From DATHBD01 sp035296325 (GTDB lineage Bacteria > Actinomycetota > Actinomycetes > Mycobacteriales > Micromonosporaceae), in NCBI GenBank assembly GCA_035296325.1, contig DATHBD010000014.1, positions 73,936 to 137,935 on the forward strand: a stretch of DNA of 64,000 nucleotides. Direction: 5' to 3'. A program made the position numbers and the translations under genes. Shown in pieces: positions 51,868 through 59,471 of this stretch (position 1 is its first letter; every line of letters begins with the position of its first letter). Below the pieces are notes generated by a model. The model did not search any database and was not told where the DNA came from. It saw only the letters and a program-made list of their open reading frames with translations.

Positions 51868-52722
51868 ATGGGCCGCGTGACCGACCGCCGGGGGGTACTC
51901 CGGATCGACCTGGCCGGCGCGTCCCCGCAGGTACGGCGGGCACCGGACACGCTCGCGGCGGAGGAGCCGCTGGAGATCCGGGTGGGTCCGGCCAGCATCG
52001 CTCGCCGGCCTCCGCTGGCCGTCACCATGCGGACCCCCGGACATGACCTCGACCTGGCATTGGGCTTCCTCTTCACCGAGGGGGTGATCCGGACGGCCGC
52101 CGACGTCCGCACCGCCCAGCTGTGCGCCGGTGACGGCGCCGCCAACACGTACAACGTCGTCGATGTGGCACTCGCCGACGGCGTGCCGCCACCGGTGACC
52201 GACCCGGGTCGCAATTTTCTCACCAGCTCCTCGTGCGGCGTCTGCGGGAAGGCGAGCATCGACGCCATCCGGACGCGCTCCCAGTTTGACGTTACGGCGG
52301 ACCTGACCACTGTGAGCGCCGGAGCCCTCGCCGGGCTCCCCGACACGCTGCGCGCGGCGCAGCGCGGCTTCGACGCGACCGGAGGGGTGCACGCCGCCGG
52401 GATCTTCACCCCGCAGGGCGACCTGCTGTGCCTGCGCGAGGACGTGGGCCGGCACAACGCGGTGGACAAGGTGGTGGGCTGGGCGCTGCGCGACGGTCGC
52501 CTGCCACTGGCCGGGCAGGTACTCCTGGTCAGTGGGCGGGCCAGCTTCGAACTGACCCAGAAGGCATGGATGGCCGGGTTGCCCGTGCTCGCGGCGGTGT
52601 CCGCGCCGAGCACCCTCGCGGTGGACATCGCCGAGGAGGCCGGGCTCACGCTTGTGGGCTTCCTGCGGGGAAGCCGGTTCAACGTGTACGCCGGCGCGCA
52701 GCGCGTTGCCGTCGACGCGTAG
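51868..52722 (+). CDS. fdhD: Formate dehydrogenase accessory sulfurtransferase FdhD
   Basis: FdhD carries sulfur from a cysteine desulfurase to the molybdenum cofactor of formate dehydrogenase. The 284-residue product has the catalytic cysteine loop SSSCGVCGKAS, TMRTPGHDLDLALGFLFTEG, and the C-terminal REDVGRHNAVDKVVGW and SGRASFELTQKA blocks. The ATG at 51868 gives the usual start; longer in-frame readings run through unrelated sequence. The last 44 bases overlap the convergent DUF4192 gene. The formate dehydrogenase itself is not in the window. Confidence 0.95.
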   Translation: MGRVTDRRGVLRIDLAGASPQVRRAPDTLAAEEPLEIRVGPASIARRPPLAVTMRTPGHDLDLALGFLFTEGVIRTAADVRTAQLCAGDGAANTYNVVDVALADGVPPPVTDPGRNFLTSSSCGVCGKASIDAIRTRSQFDVTADLTTVSAGALAGLPDTLRAAQRGFDATGGVHAAGIFTPQGDLLCLREDVGRHNAVDKVVGWALRDGRLPLAGQVLLVSGRASFELTQKAWMAGLPVLAAVSAPSTLAVDIAEEAGLTLVGFLRGSRFNVYAGAQRVAVDA

Positions 52723-53749
52723 GTCGCCCGGCACTGACCAGGTCGGGCATCGCCGTCGGTGGGATCGCCCGCCGCAGGAGCTCCGCGATCAGTTTCGCCG
52801 CCGGGTACCCCGGGTCCGCGGCGAGCGCCCGGTCCACCGCGATCGAGGCTCGAACGCCGTCGCCCAGGCGCCAGAGCGCGTAGGCGAGCAGCACGGCGGG
52901 GCCGGGCACGAGGTCGGGCTCGCAGCGGCGGACCACATCGGTCCACAGCCGCTCCGCGGCCTCCCGATCCGCCGGACGGCGGTCCAGGCCCTGCCAGGCC
53001 CAGTCCCGCACCGGCAGGGACACGGTGACCAGCACGCTCAGCCAGGCCACCTCGTCGTCGCTGAGCCGGCCGGCACCATCGGCCGCCGGTCGTTCCAGCA
53101 CGCCGTACCGGTCCAGCCCGGACCGCACCGCCGCGCGGCCCTCCGCCACCAGCCGATTCGGTGATCCAGCGGCCAGCACCTCGGCCAGCCGTGCGGCGGC
53201 CCGCTCCCCGGCCTGCTGGATCGCCACCAGGGCGAGGCCCGTCGGCGGGTCGAGGGTCCGCACGACCGCCGCCCGGTCGGGGAGTGCGACACAGCCGGCC
53301 ACCGTCGCGGCCGCGGCCACCACGCTGCCGGCCACCTCGTACGGCACGCCCTCCGCCGGGCAGCACGCCTGATCGCACTCGTAGGACCAGTACCGGTCGG
53401 CGGTGGCGCGCAGCACCTCGGCCGGCAGCAGACCCCTGGCCCGCATGGCCTCACGAACGACGAGCACGGTCGGCGTCACCTGCGCCGGATCGCCGTAGCC
53501 CACGAGGATCACCTGGGTCACGCCCTGCCCGACGAACAGCCCGGCCAACGCCTCGGCCTGCCCGGCCCGGTCGGCCGCCGGCAGACCGACCGGCAGCACG
53601 TCGCTGCGGGCATGAAAGACCAGGCGACGGGCCCGCAGGCCGAGGATCACCAGGCTGTCGGTCGGGTGGAAGCCGAGGAGGTACGGCACGGCCGCGAGGA
53701 TGTCGGACGGGCTTCGCAGCCGTAACGCCGCGGTGCTGGATGTCGTCAT
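52679..53749 (-). CDS. DUF4192 domain protein
   Basis: A 356-residue actinobacterial protein of the DUF4192 family, function unknown. Signatures are LRSPSDILAAVPYLLGFHPTDSLVILGL at the N-terminus, YWSYECDQACCPAEGVPY in the middle, and ADPGYPAAKLIAELL near the C-terminus. The Cys residues in CDQACC may bind metal. A basic tail (RRRQRAARRRTR) ends it and overlaps fdhD by 44 bases on the other strand. Start at ATG 53749; an earlier GTG at 53791 is possible. Confidence 0.88.
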   Translation of the reverse strand: MTTSSTAALRLRSPSDILAAVPYLLGFHPTDSLVILGLRARRLVFHARSDVLPVGLPAADRAGQAEALAGLFVGQGVTQVILVGYGDPAQVTPTVLVVREAMRARGLLPAEVLRATADRYWSYECDQACCPAEGVPYEVAGSVVAAAATVAGCVALPDRAAVVRTLDPPTGLALVAIQQAGERAAARLAEVLAAGSPNRLVAEGRAAVRSGLDRYGVLERPAADGAGRLSDDEVAWLSVLVTVSLPVRDWAWQGLDRRPADREAAERLWTDVVRRCEPDLVPGPAVLLAYALWRLGDGVRASIAVDRALAADPGYPAAKLIAELLRRAIPPTAMPDLVSAGRPTRRRQRAARRRTR

Positions 53750-53800
53750 GGCGTCCGACACTGCCCGCGTCCATCCCGCGGGGGAAGGCACGGTTTTCGG

Positions 53801-53831
53801 CTGTGGACAAGCGCTGCGGGTTTGTCCACAG
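53801..53831. promoter_or_regulatory. Inverted pair of DnaA-box-like sites
   Basis: CTGTGGACAA (53801-53810) and TTGTCCACAG (53822-53831) form a perfect 10-bp inverted repeat around 11 bases. Each arm holds TTGTCCACA, the common high-GC form of the DnaA box. It lies 51 bases ahead of the DUF4192 start and could be an operator or a weak hairpin. Confidence 0.5.
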
Positions 53832-53855
53832 CGGGCAATCGGCCCTTGACTGCGG

Positions 53856-54416
53856 TCAGTAGTGGAAGGTCAGGCCGTGCAGGCCGATGCCCTCGTCGCC
53901 GTCGTCCGCCGCGACCGACGCGGCACCGGGCCGGGTGGTCAGGTCGATGGACAGCGTGATCCGGGCCAACGCGTCGTACCCGGCGGCGTGCAGGCAGTGG
54001 ATGGCATCGACGTTGCGCGCCATCGGGGCGATGGTCAACCGGCCCAGACCACGACGCCGCGCCTGCTCCGCCACGTACGCCAGCAGGTCCCGGCCGATCC
54101 CCTCGCCGCGACGCTCCCGGGTCACCACCACCGGCTCGACCTCGCCGCCGTGGTCGCTCAGAATCAGCCCGACCAGACCGACGACCCCTGCCCGGGCGTC
54201 GTCGGCGACCCACATCCCGGTCAGATCCAGCCGGGTGAGGTGCTCTTCGAATGCGGCGCCGGGGTCTTCATCGGCCCGGAACGGTCGTCCGTAGCGTTCC
54301 TGGTGTTCGCTCGCGAGTTCTGCCCACAGGCGACGGCAGAAATCGTGATCCGACGGCCGATAGGCTCGGATCTGCGCGGCGGCGGTGCGCCGAGACGCCG
54401 CCAGAGTCTCGGTCAT
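53856..54416 (-). CDS. GNAT family N-acetyltransferase
   Basis: A 186-residue acetyl-CoA-dependent acetyltransferase. The acetyl-CoA-binding loop is RRGEGIGRDLLAYVAEQARRRG (about residues 103-124, R-x-x-G-I-G pattern), preceded by a strand ending EPVVVTRE and followed by RLTIAPMARNVDAIHCLHAAGY. Substrate is unknown. The ATG start gives a normal length for the family. Its stop lies 25 bases from an inverted repeat that precedes the DUF4192 gene. Confidence 0.9.
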   Translation of the reverse strand: MTETLAASRRTAAAQIRAYRPSDHDFCRRLWAELASEHQERYGRPFRADEDPGAAFEEHLTRLDLTGMWVADDARAGVVGLVGLILSDHGGEVEPVVVTRERRGEGIGRDLLAYVAEQARRRGLGRLTIAPMARNVDAIHCLHAAGYDALARITLSIDLTTRPGAASVAADDGDEGIGLHGLTFHY

Positions 54417-54474
54417 GGCTCATCATTACTCCCGCGGCACCGGAAACGGAGCGAGATGGCGGGATTACTACCGG

Positions 54475-54515
54475 CGCGCGCAGGGCCGGCCGGCGGTCGG
54501 CCGTCCCCGCGCGCG
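54475..54515 (-). terminator. GC-rich hairpin after the DUF397 gene
   Basis: Eleven stem positions with one mismatch pair 54475-54485 with 54505-54515 around a loop that itself contains GGCC repeats. It begins 19 bases past the stop at 54534 on the minus strand and should end the XRE-DUF397 transcript before the GNAT gene. Confidence 0.55.
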
Positions 54516-54533
54516 TCGTGCGGAGTTACCGCC

Positions 54534-54734
54534 CTACGGCAGGCGGAACTCGCCATCCTGGTCGACGGCGACGATGAAGGTCTCCCACTCCGACCTGGTG
54601 AATTGGACGGAGCCGGCTTCCGGACTCTTTGAGTTGCGGACCTCGATCACTCCGTCGAGGTAGCGAGCCTCGACGCAGTTCGCATTCGGATCACTTCGGG
54701 TGGCCTTCTGCCACTGCTGGTTCAACGCAGCCAT
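54534..54734 (-). CDS. DUF397 domain protein
   Basis: A 66-residue protein of the DUF397 family, small actinobacterial proteins that act with neighbouring XRE-DUF5753 regulators as paired control modules. WQKATRSDPNANCVEARYLDG and RNSKSPEAGSVQFTRSEWETFIVAV are typical. The start is either ATG 54734 or the adjacent GTG 54737, both after GGGAG. It lies 20 bases after the regulator gene and is probably co-transcribed. Members of this pair are thought to bind one another and tune development or secondary metabolism, as with WhiJ-like loci. Confidence 0.9.
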   Translation of the reverse strand: MAALNQQWQKATRSDPNANCVEARYLDGVIEVRNSKSPEAGSVQFTRSEWETFIVAVDQDGEFRLP

Positions 54735-54754
54735 CACTGCGTACTCCCTTTGGG

Positions 54755-55606
54755 TTAGGCCACGCTCTCGCCTGCGGCGGCGTCGATCATTTTGATCGAC
54801 TCCAGCGGGCTGAGCGCAGCGGCTCGCAGGTTCTCGAAAACCAGACCGTACCGACTCACGTCATCCGAGTCCTGGTAGATGTCACCAGTAAGACTCTCCG
54901 CGTATACGACGCTTGGAGTGTCCTCGAATGTGAGGAGTGCGAACGATCCAGCCATACCGGCGTACGCACCGCCGGAGAATGGCAACACCTGGATGGTCAC
55001 ATTACGCTGATTACTAAGCTCGACAAGGTACTTCAACTGCGCCCGCATCGTATCGGGCCCACCAATCTTACGACGGATCACGCTCTCGTCCAAGACGGCA
55101 AAGAATCGCAGCGGGTCGGGTGACATCAACAGACCCTGACGCTCGGCTCTGATCCGAATCCGACTCTCGATTGCCTGATCCGAGTAATCCGGCCAGCGGG
55201 CCAGCATCAACGCCCGATGGTACTCCTCGATCTGCAGCAGACCGGGCACCACGAGCGCCTCGTAGTCGCGCATTTCCGTCGCCGCCGACTCGAGCCCGAT
55301 GAATCGCGAATACGATTCCGGGAGGTCCCCGTAACGGGCGAACCAGCCGCGTTGCTTGCCCTGCTGCCCGAGCGCCAGCAGCGTCTTGCGGTGCTCGGCG
55401 CTCTTCACCCGGTAGAGGTCGATCAACAACACCAGGACGCCCCGCCGGACCCCGACCCTTCCACCCTCGATGCGGCTCACCGTGCTGGCTGAGCAGTGCA
55501 GGTGGGCACCAACCTCCTCGGTCGTGAGGCCGGCGGCCTCGCGCAGGGCGCGCAACTGCTTCCCCAGTTGGAAGCGTTGGAACGAAGGGCTACCACCACT
55601 GGGCAC
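54755..55606 (-). CDS. XRE-family regulator with DUF5753 domain (WhiJ-like)
   Basis: A 283-residue DNA-binding protein. The helix-turn-helix lies at about residues 13-68 (ALREAAGLTTEEVGAHLHCS, then STVSRIEGGRVGVR). The rest is the DUF5753 domain with YEALVVPGLLQIEEYHRALM, RAERQGLL and VTIQVLPFSGGAYAGMAGSF. These proteins occur in many copies in sporulating actinobacteria, each usually next to a DUF397 gene, as here. The less extreme GC of this locus compared with flanking genes may mark horizontal exchange among related genera. It is divergent from two small genes. Confidence 0.93.
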   Translation of the reverse strand: MPSGGSPSFQRFQLGKQLRALREAAGLTTEEVGAHLHCSASTVSRIEGGRVGVRRGVLVLLIDLYRVKSAEHRKTLLALGQQGKQRGWFARYGDLPESYSRFIGLESAATEMRDYEALVVPGLLQIEEYHRALMLARWPDYSDQAIESRIRIRAERQGLLMSPDPLRFFAVLDESVIRRKIGGPDTMRAQLKYLVELSNQRNVTIQVLPFSGGAYAGMAGSFALLTFEDTPSVVYAESLTGDIYQDSDDVSRYGLVFENLRAAALSPLESIKMIDAAAGESVA

Positions 55607-55860
55607 CGCTCACCCCCGTCCGTTCGTCACACATGAGTCTTCCTCTTTCTCCAGCCCTGGGCAACACGTTGGATATGAGCGATTGGGTCCGGATACTCAA
55701 CTTTGGCGCATTCGGTTGCGACGCCGAACTTGCACGTGCATCCTTGGTTCTACCAGCCAAGCGCCAGCGTTCTCTCCCCCGACCGGACGCCGCTGCAGGT
55801 CACGATGCAGCCAGGCGTCGGGTCATGCTGTGCTTGGCTATTCACTCGAAGGGAGAAGCG

Positions 55861-56118
55861 GTGTACGACGAGGACGCGCCGCTGCTTGAAGGGGCACCGC
55901 GCCTGTTCGCCATCATCGCCGATCTTGAGGACGACAACGCCCCCCAGGTGGTGGCATGGGGCCATGAGCTCCCGGATCAGGCGGTCCTCAGCTGGCGACT
56001 CAATTCCGGCGGCTCCGAGGTGGCCGTCTTCCGTTCTGCTGAAGCCGCGCTCGCCACAGCGCAATTACTGTATCCGGCGCGGCTGCTGTGGACCGTGCCG
56101 GCCACCGAAGGTTTCTAG
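55861..56118 (+). CDS. Small protein divergent from the XRE regulator
   Basis: An 85-residue protein without a recognised domain. It starts at GTG 55861 directly after GGGAG at 55851, giving VYDEDAPLLEGAPRLFAIIA; the open frame extends upstream to 55633, but that part has unusual composition for coding DNA. The sequence has acidic and hydrophobic alternation (LEDDNAPQVVAWGHELPDQAVLSWRL) and ends LLWTVPATEGF. Small proteins of this kind are often encoded beside XRE-DUF5753 genes. It is followed ten bases later by another small ORF. Confidence 0.65.
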   Translation: MYDEDAPLLEGAPRLFAIIADLEDDNAPQVVAWGHELPDQAVLSWRLNSGGSEVAVFRSAEAALATAQLLYPARLLWTVPATEGF

Positions 56119-56128
56119 GAGGCCGGCC

Positions 56129-56308
56129 ATGGCAATGGTTTTCGACCAGGCGATCACCGAAGCACGTCGCACCATCGGGCGACACCAACCGTGGCGGCGG
56201 TGGACGGGTAACCGCTGCACCGCCGGTTGTGGGCGGTGGCCGTGCAAACCGTTCTACATTGCGCTCGCTGTCATCACCCGGAATTCCAACACCCCGGCAT
56301 CGCGCTGA
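56129..56308 (+). CDS. 59-residue Cys- and Trp-containing small protein
   Basis: A very short gene with a strong AGGAGG six bases before its ATG. The product begins MAMVFDQAITEARRTIGRHQ and then has PWRRWTGNRCTAGCGRWPC, three cysteines within ten residues, and a C-terminal ALAVITRNSNTPASR. The cysteines could bind metal. It starts ten bases after the stop of the 85-residue gene, so the two likely form an operon. Coding is inferred from ribosome site, spacing and composition; no family was recognised. Confidence 0.55.
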   Translation: MAMVFDQAITEARRTIGRHQPWRRWTGNRCTAGCGRWPCKPFYIALAVITRNSNTPASR

Positions 56309-56325
56309 CCGACCGTTCCGTCAGC

Positions 56326-57129
56326 TCAGTCCCGCCGCACCTCGGCATGCCGCTCGCTGCGCGATCCGCGGGCCCCACCACCCCGGTGAGATCGCTCCCC
56401 GCCGGAGCGGTCGGCCCGCACGGCGGGGCCCGGCCGGCACCTCGGCGACCCGGACCGCGAACCCTTGGCTGCTGACCGCGAGCGGTTGGGGTCCACCGGC
56501 GAAGCCTTGGCCGCGGCACCGCCGCCGTGGGCGTTGGATCCGGTACGACCGCCGACAACGATCGGACTGCCCGAGCCCCCACCGGATCCACCGACAGCGC
56601 GGCCCGCCCGAGTCGGCCGCTTCGGCCGGCCGGGCGCCGCGCCGGCCCGGGGGACACCCCCGGGCCGCGCCGCCACCCCAGGCCGCGCCGCCACCCCAGG
56701 CGGCACCGTGCCCGGCGGCACCAAGCCCGGCGGCACCACGCCGGGCGGCACCACGCCGGGAGCCGGCGCGGCGCTCGAGCCGCCGGGGGCCGGCGGCGCG
56801 TAGGAACGGCGCGGCCCACCCAACATGCCGGGGTCCGGACCCCGGTCGATCACCAGCGGCCCGTCCGGCGATCCGGGTGCGACTGCGGCCGGCCGACCCT
56901 CGTCGCCGCCAAGCGAGACGGATCCGGCCACCACGGAGATCACGCTGGGAACCGAGGTCAGCGTCACCAGCAGCCCCGCCAGTAGAAGGTGCCGCCGTGC
57001 CCCGAACCGCAGTCGGTGGCTGCGCACCCAGCCGGGCCGACCCGGCACGGGGTCGCGCCCGACGCCGCCGGGACCATGGTCCGGCTCGGAATCGGAGCGG
57101 CCGGAGAACCAGGGGCCAGACAATCGCAT
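56326..57129 (-). CDS. Pro/Gly-rich single-span membrane protein of unknown function
   Basis: A 267-residue low-complexity protein. A short basic N-terminus (RSHRLRFGARR) leads into one membrane helix, HLLLAGLLVTLTSVPSVISV. The external part is mostly Pro/Gly/Val repeats, including VVPPGVVPPGLVPPG, plus Arg/Ser-rich C-terminal sequence. No domain was recognised. Among three overlapping minus frames this one has a membrane helix and GAGGA five bases ahead of its ATG, which is why it was chosen; the frame choice is not certain. It is divergent from pdhA. Confidence 0.5.
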   Translation of the reverse strand: MRLSGPWFSGRSDSEPDHGPGGVGRDPVPGRPGWVRSHRLRFGARRHLLLAGLLVTLTSVPSVISVVAGSVSLGGDEGRPAAVAPGSPDGPLVIDRGPDPGMLGGPRRSYAPPAPGGSSAAPAPGVVPPGVVPPGLVPPGTVPPGVAARPGVAARPGGVPRAGAAPGRPKRPTRAGRAVGGSGGGSGSPIVVGGRTGSNAHGGGAAAKASPVDPNRSRSAAKGSRSGSPRCRPGPAVRADRSGGERSHRGGGARGSRSERHAEVRRD

Positions 57130-57365
57130 GCATTCCTCGCAGTCGTGGATGGCGCGGTGCGAACCGGCGGCGCGTCCTCCGATCGGCCCCCTACCACCTA
57201 CCAGGACTTGACCCTGTGGCGACGGACACCGGGTCTGCCATGCTGGACAGACGACGCCCCGGTCACCCACCTCCGCATAACCTGCGAGGCGACGACCGAA
57301 GCGCGCCACCCGCGGCGCCGGTGCGGCGACCCCGCTGCCGGTGTACGAGACGACAGGAGACAGCG

Positions 57366-58478
57366 ATGTCGAAGGCGCCACCCGAGCCGGAGTTCGTGCA
57401 GCTGCTCGCCCCCGACGGCCAACGGGTCCACCACCCCGACTACAAGGTCGACTTCACCGACGCGGAGTACCGCCAGCTCTACCGGGACCTGGTCACCGTG
57501 CGCCGCCTCGACACCGAGGCCACGGCGCTGCAGCGGCAGGGCGAGCTGGGCATCTGGGCCAGCCTGCTGGGCCAGGAGGCCGCCCAGGTCGGCTCCGGTC
57601 ACGCGCTGCGCGCGCAGGACATGGCCTTCCCGACGTACCGGGAGCACGGCGTGCTCTACTGCCGCGGCATCGACCCGATCATGCCGCTGGGCCTGTTCCG
57701 CGGCGTGGACCAGGGCGCGTGGGACCCCATCGCGAACAAGTTCAACATGTACACGATCGTCATCGGCGCACAGACCCTGCACGCCGTCGGGTACGCCATG
57801 GGCATCAACAAGGACGGCAAGGTCGGCAGCGCCGACGGCGAGTCGGTGATCGCCTACTTCGGCGACGGGGCCAGCTCCCAGGGCGACGTGCACGAGGCGT
57901 TCGTCTACGCCAGCGTCTTCCACGCCCCGGTGGTCTTCTTCTGCCAGAACAACCAGTACGCCATCTCCGAGCCGCTGGAGCGCCAGACCCGGGTTCCGCT
58001 CTACCGTCGGGCCGCCGGGTTCGGCTTCCCCGGCCTGCGCGTCGACGGCAATGACGTGCTTGCGGTGTACGCGGTGACCCGCAAGGCCCTCGACGACGCC
58101 CGGCACGGTGAGGGCCCCAGCCTGATCGAGGCGTACACCTACCGGATGGGCGCACACACCACCTCGGACGACCCGACCCGGTACCGGATGCCCGGTGAGC
58201 TGGAGGCCTGGCAGGCCAAGGACCCGATTCTGCGGGTCCGACTGCTGCTGGAGCGGGAAGGGCTGGGCACCCCTGAGTTCTTCGCCGAGGTCGACGAGAC
58301 GGCCGGGCGGGAAGCCACCGCCCTACGGGAACGCGTCCTGGCCATGCCCGAGCCGGATCCCCAGCGGATCTTCGACAACGTGTACGCCGGTGGCTCACCC
58401 GAGCTCGACGAGCAGCGCGAGTTCTTCACCAACTACCGCGCGTCGTTCGCCGCCCCGCTCGACGGGAGCTCCCGATGA
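57366..58478 (+). CDS. pdhA: 2-oxoacid dehydrogenase E1 alpha subunit (pyruvate or branched-chain type)
   Basis: A 370-residue thiamine-diphosphate enzyme subunit that decarboxylates a 2-oxoacid. The cofactor motif runs from GDGASSQGDVHEAFVYASVF to FFCQNN. TYREHGVLYCRGIDP and the phosphorylation-loop-like YRMGAHTTSDDPTRY are present. Substrate is pyruvate or a branched-chain 2-oxoacid; sequence read by eye cannot decide. AGGAG precedes the ATG at 57366; upstream in-frame sequence is low-complexity and non-conserved. The stop overlaps the beta gene (ATGA). Confidence 0.92.
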   Translation: MSKAPPEPEFVQLLAPDGQRVHHPDYKVDFTDAEYRQLYRDLVTVRRLDTEATALQRQGELGIWASLLGQEAAQVGSGHALRAQDMAFPTYREHGVLYCRGIDPIMPLGLFRGVDQGAWDPIANKFNMYTIVIGAQTLHAVGYAMGINKDGKVGSADGESVIAYFGDGASSQGDVHEAFVYASVFHAPVVFFCQNNQYAISEPLERQTRVPLYRRAAGFGFPGLRVDGNDVLAVYAVTRKALDDARHGEGPSLIEAYTYRMGAHTTSDDPTRYRMPGELEAWQAKDPILRVRLLLEREGLGTPEFFAEVDETAGREATALRERVLAMPEPDPQRIFDNVYAGGSPELDEQREFFTNYRASFAAPLDGSSR

Positions 58479-59455
58479 CCGAATCCCTCACCCTCGGCAA
58501 GGCCCTCAACGTCGGGCTGCGGCGGGCGATGGAGCGTGACCCGCAGGTCCTGATCATGGGCGAGGACGTGGGCAAGCTCGGCGGCGTCTTCCGGGTCACC
58601 GACGGGCTGCAGAAGGACTTCGGCGAGGACCGGGTGATCGACACGCCGCTGGCCGAGTCCGGCATCATCGGTACGGCCGTGGGTCTCGCCCTGCGCGGGT
58701 ACCGCCCGGTCTGCGAGATCCAGTTCGACGGCTTCGTCTTCCCCGCGTACGACCAGATCGTGTCCCAGGTCGCCAAGATGCACTACCGGTCACAGGGCAA
58801 GGTCCGGATGCCGATCGTGATCCGCATCCCGTTCGGCGGCGGTATCGGCGCGGTCGAGCATCACTCCGAATCCCCCGAGGCGTACTTCTCGCACACCGCG
58901 GGACTCAAGGTCGTCGCGTGCTCCAACCCCGCCGACGCGTACTGGATGATCCAGCAGGCGATCAGCTCCGACGACCCGGTCATCTTCTTCGAACCCAAGC
59001 GGCGGTACTGGGAGAAGGGCGCCGTGGACCTCGACGGCTCCGCGCCCGACCCGTTGCACGCCTCCCGGGTGGTCCGGCCCGGCGAGCACGCCACGCTCGT
59101 GGCCTACGGCCCGATGGTGCGCACCGCGATGGAGGCCGCGGCAGCGGCGCAGGAGGACGGCCGGTCACTCGAGGTGATCGACCTTCGCACCCTCTCGCCC
59201 CTCGACATGGGCCCGGTGTACGACTCGGTGCGCCGCACCGGACGGCTCGTGGTGGTGCACGAGGCACCCGGGAATCTCGGGCTGGGCGCGGAGATCGCCG
59301 CACGGGTCACCGAACAGTGCTTCTATTTCCTTGAGGCGCCAGTGCTGCGGGTGACCGGATTCGACACGCCGTACCCGCCGGCCCGGTTGGAGGAGGAGTA
59401 CCTCCCCGAGCTGGACCGGATCCTGGACGCCGTCGACCGCAGCCTGCGGTTCTAG
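58475..59455 (+). CDS. pdhB: 2-oxoacid dehydrogenase E1 beta subunit
   Basis: A 326-residue partner of the alpha subunit. Typical blocks are GEDVGKLGGVFRVTDGLQ, TPLAESGIIGTAVGLALRG, CEIQFDGFVFPAYDQIVSQ, and IPFGGGIGAVEHHSESPEAY. The C-terminal transketolase domain has VIDLRTLSPLDMGPVYDSV and FDTPYPPARLEEEYLP. Together with the alpha gene it forms the heterotetrameric E1. Its ATG shares ATGA with the alpha stop, which implies coupled translation. Confidence 0.94.
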   Translation: MTESLTLGKALNVGLRRAMERDPQVLIMGEDVGKLGGVFRVTDGLQKDFGEDRVIDTPLAESGIIGTAVGLALRGYRPVCEIQFDGFVFPAYDQIVSQVAKMHYRSQGKVRMPIVIRIPFGGGIGAVEHHSESPEAYFSHTAGLKVVACSNPADAYWMIQQAISSDDPVIFFEPKRRYWEKGAVDLDGSAPDPLHASRVVRPGEHATLVAYGPMVRTAMEAAAAAQEDGRSLEVIDLRTLSPLDMGPVYDSVRRTGRLVVVHEAPGNLGLGAEIAARVTEQCFYFLEAPVLRVTGFDTPYPPARLEEEYLPELDRILDAVDRSLRF

Positions 59456-59471
59456 GGGTTGGAGCCACGAC

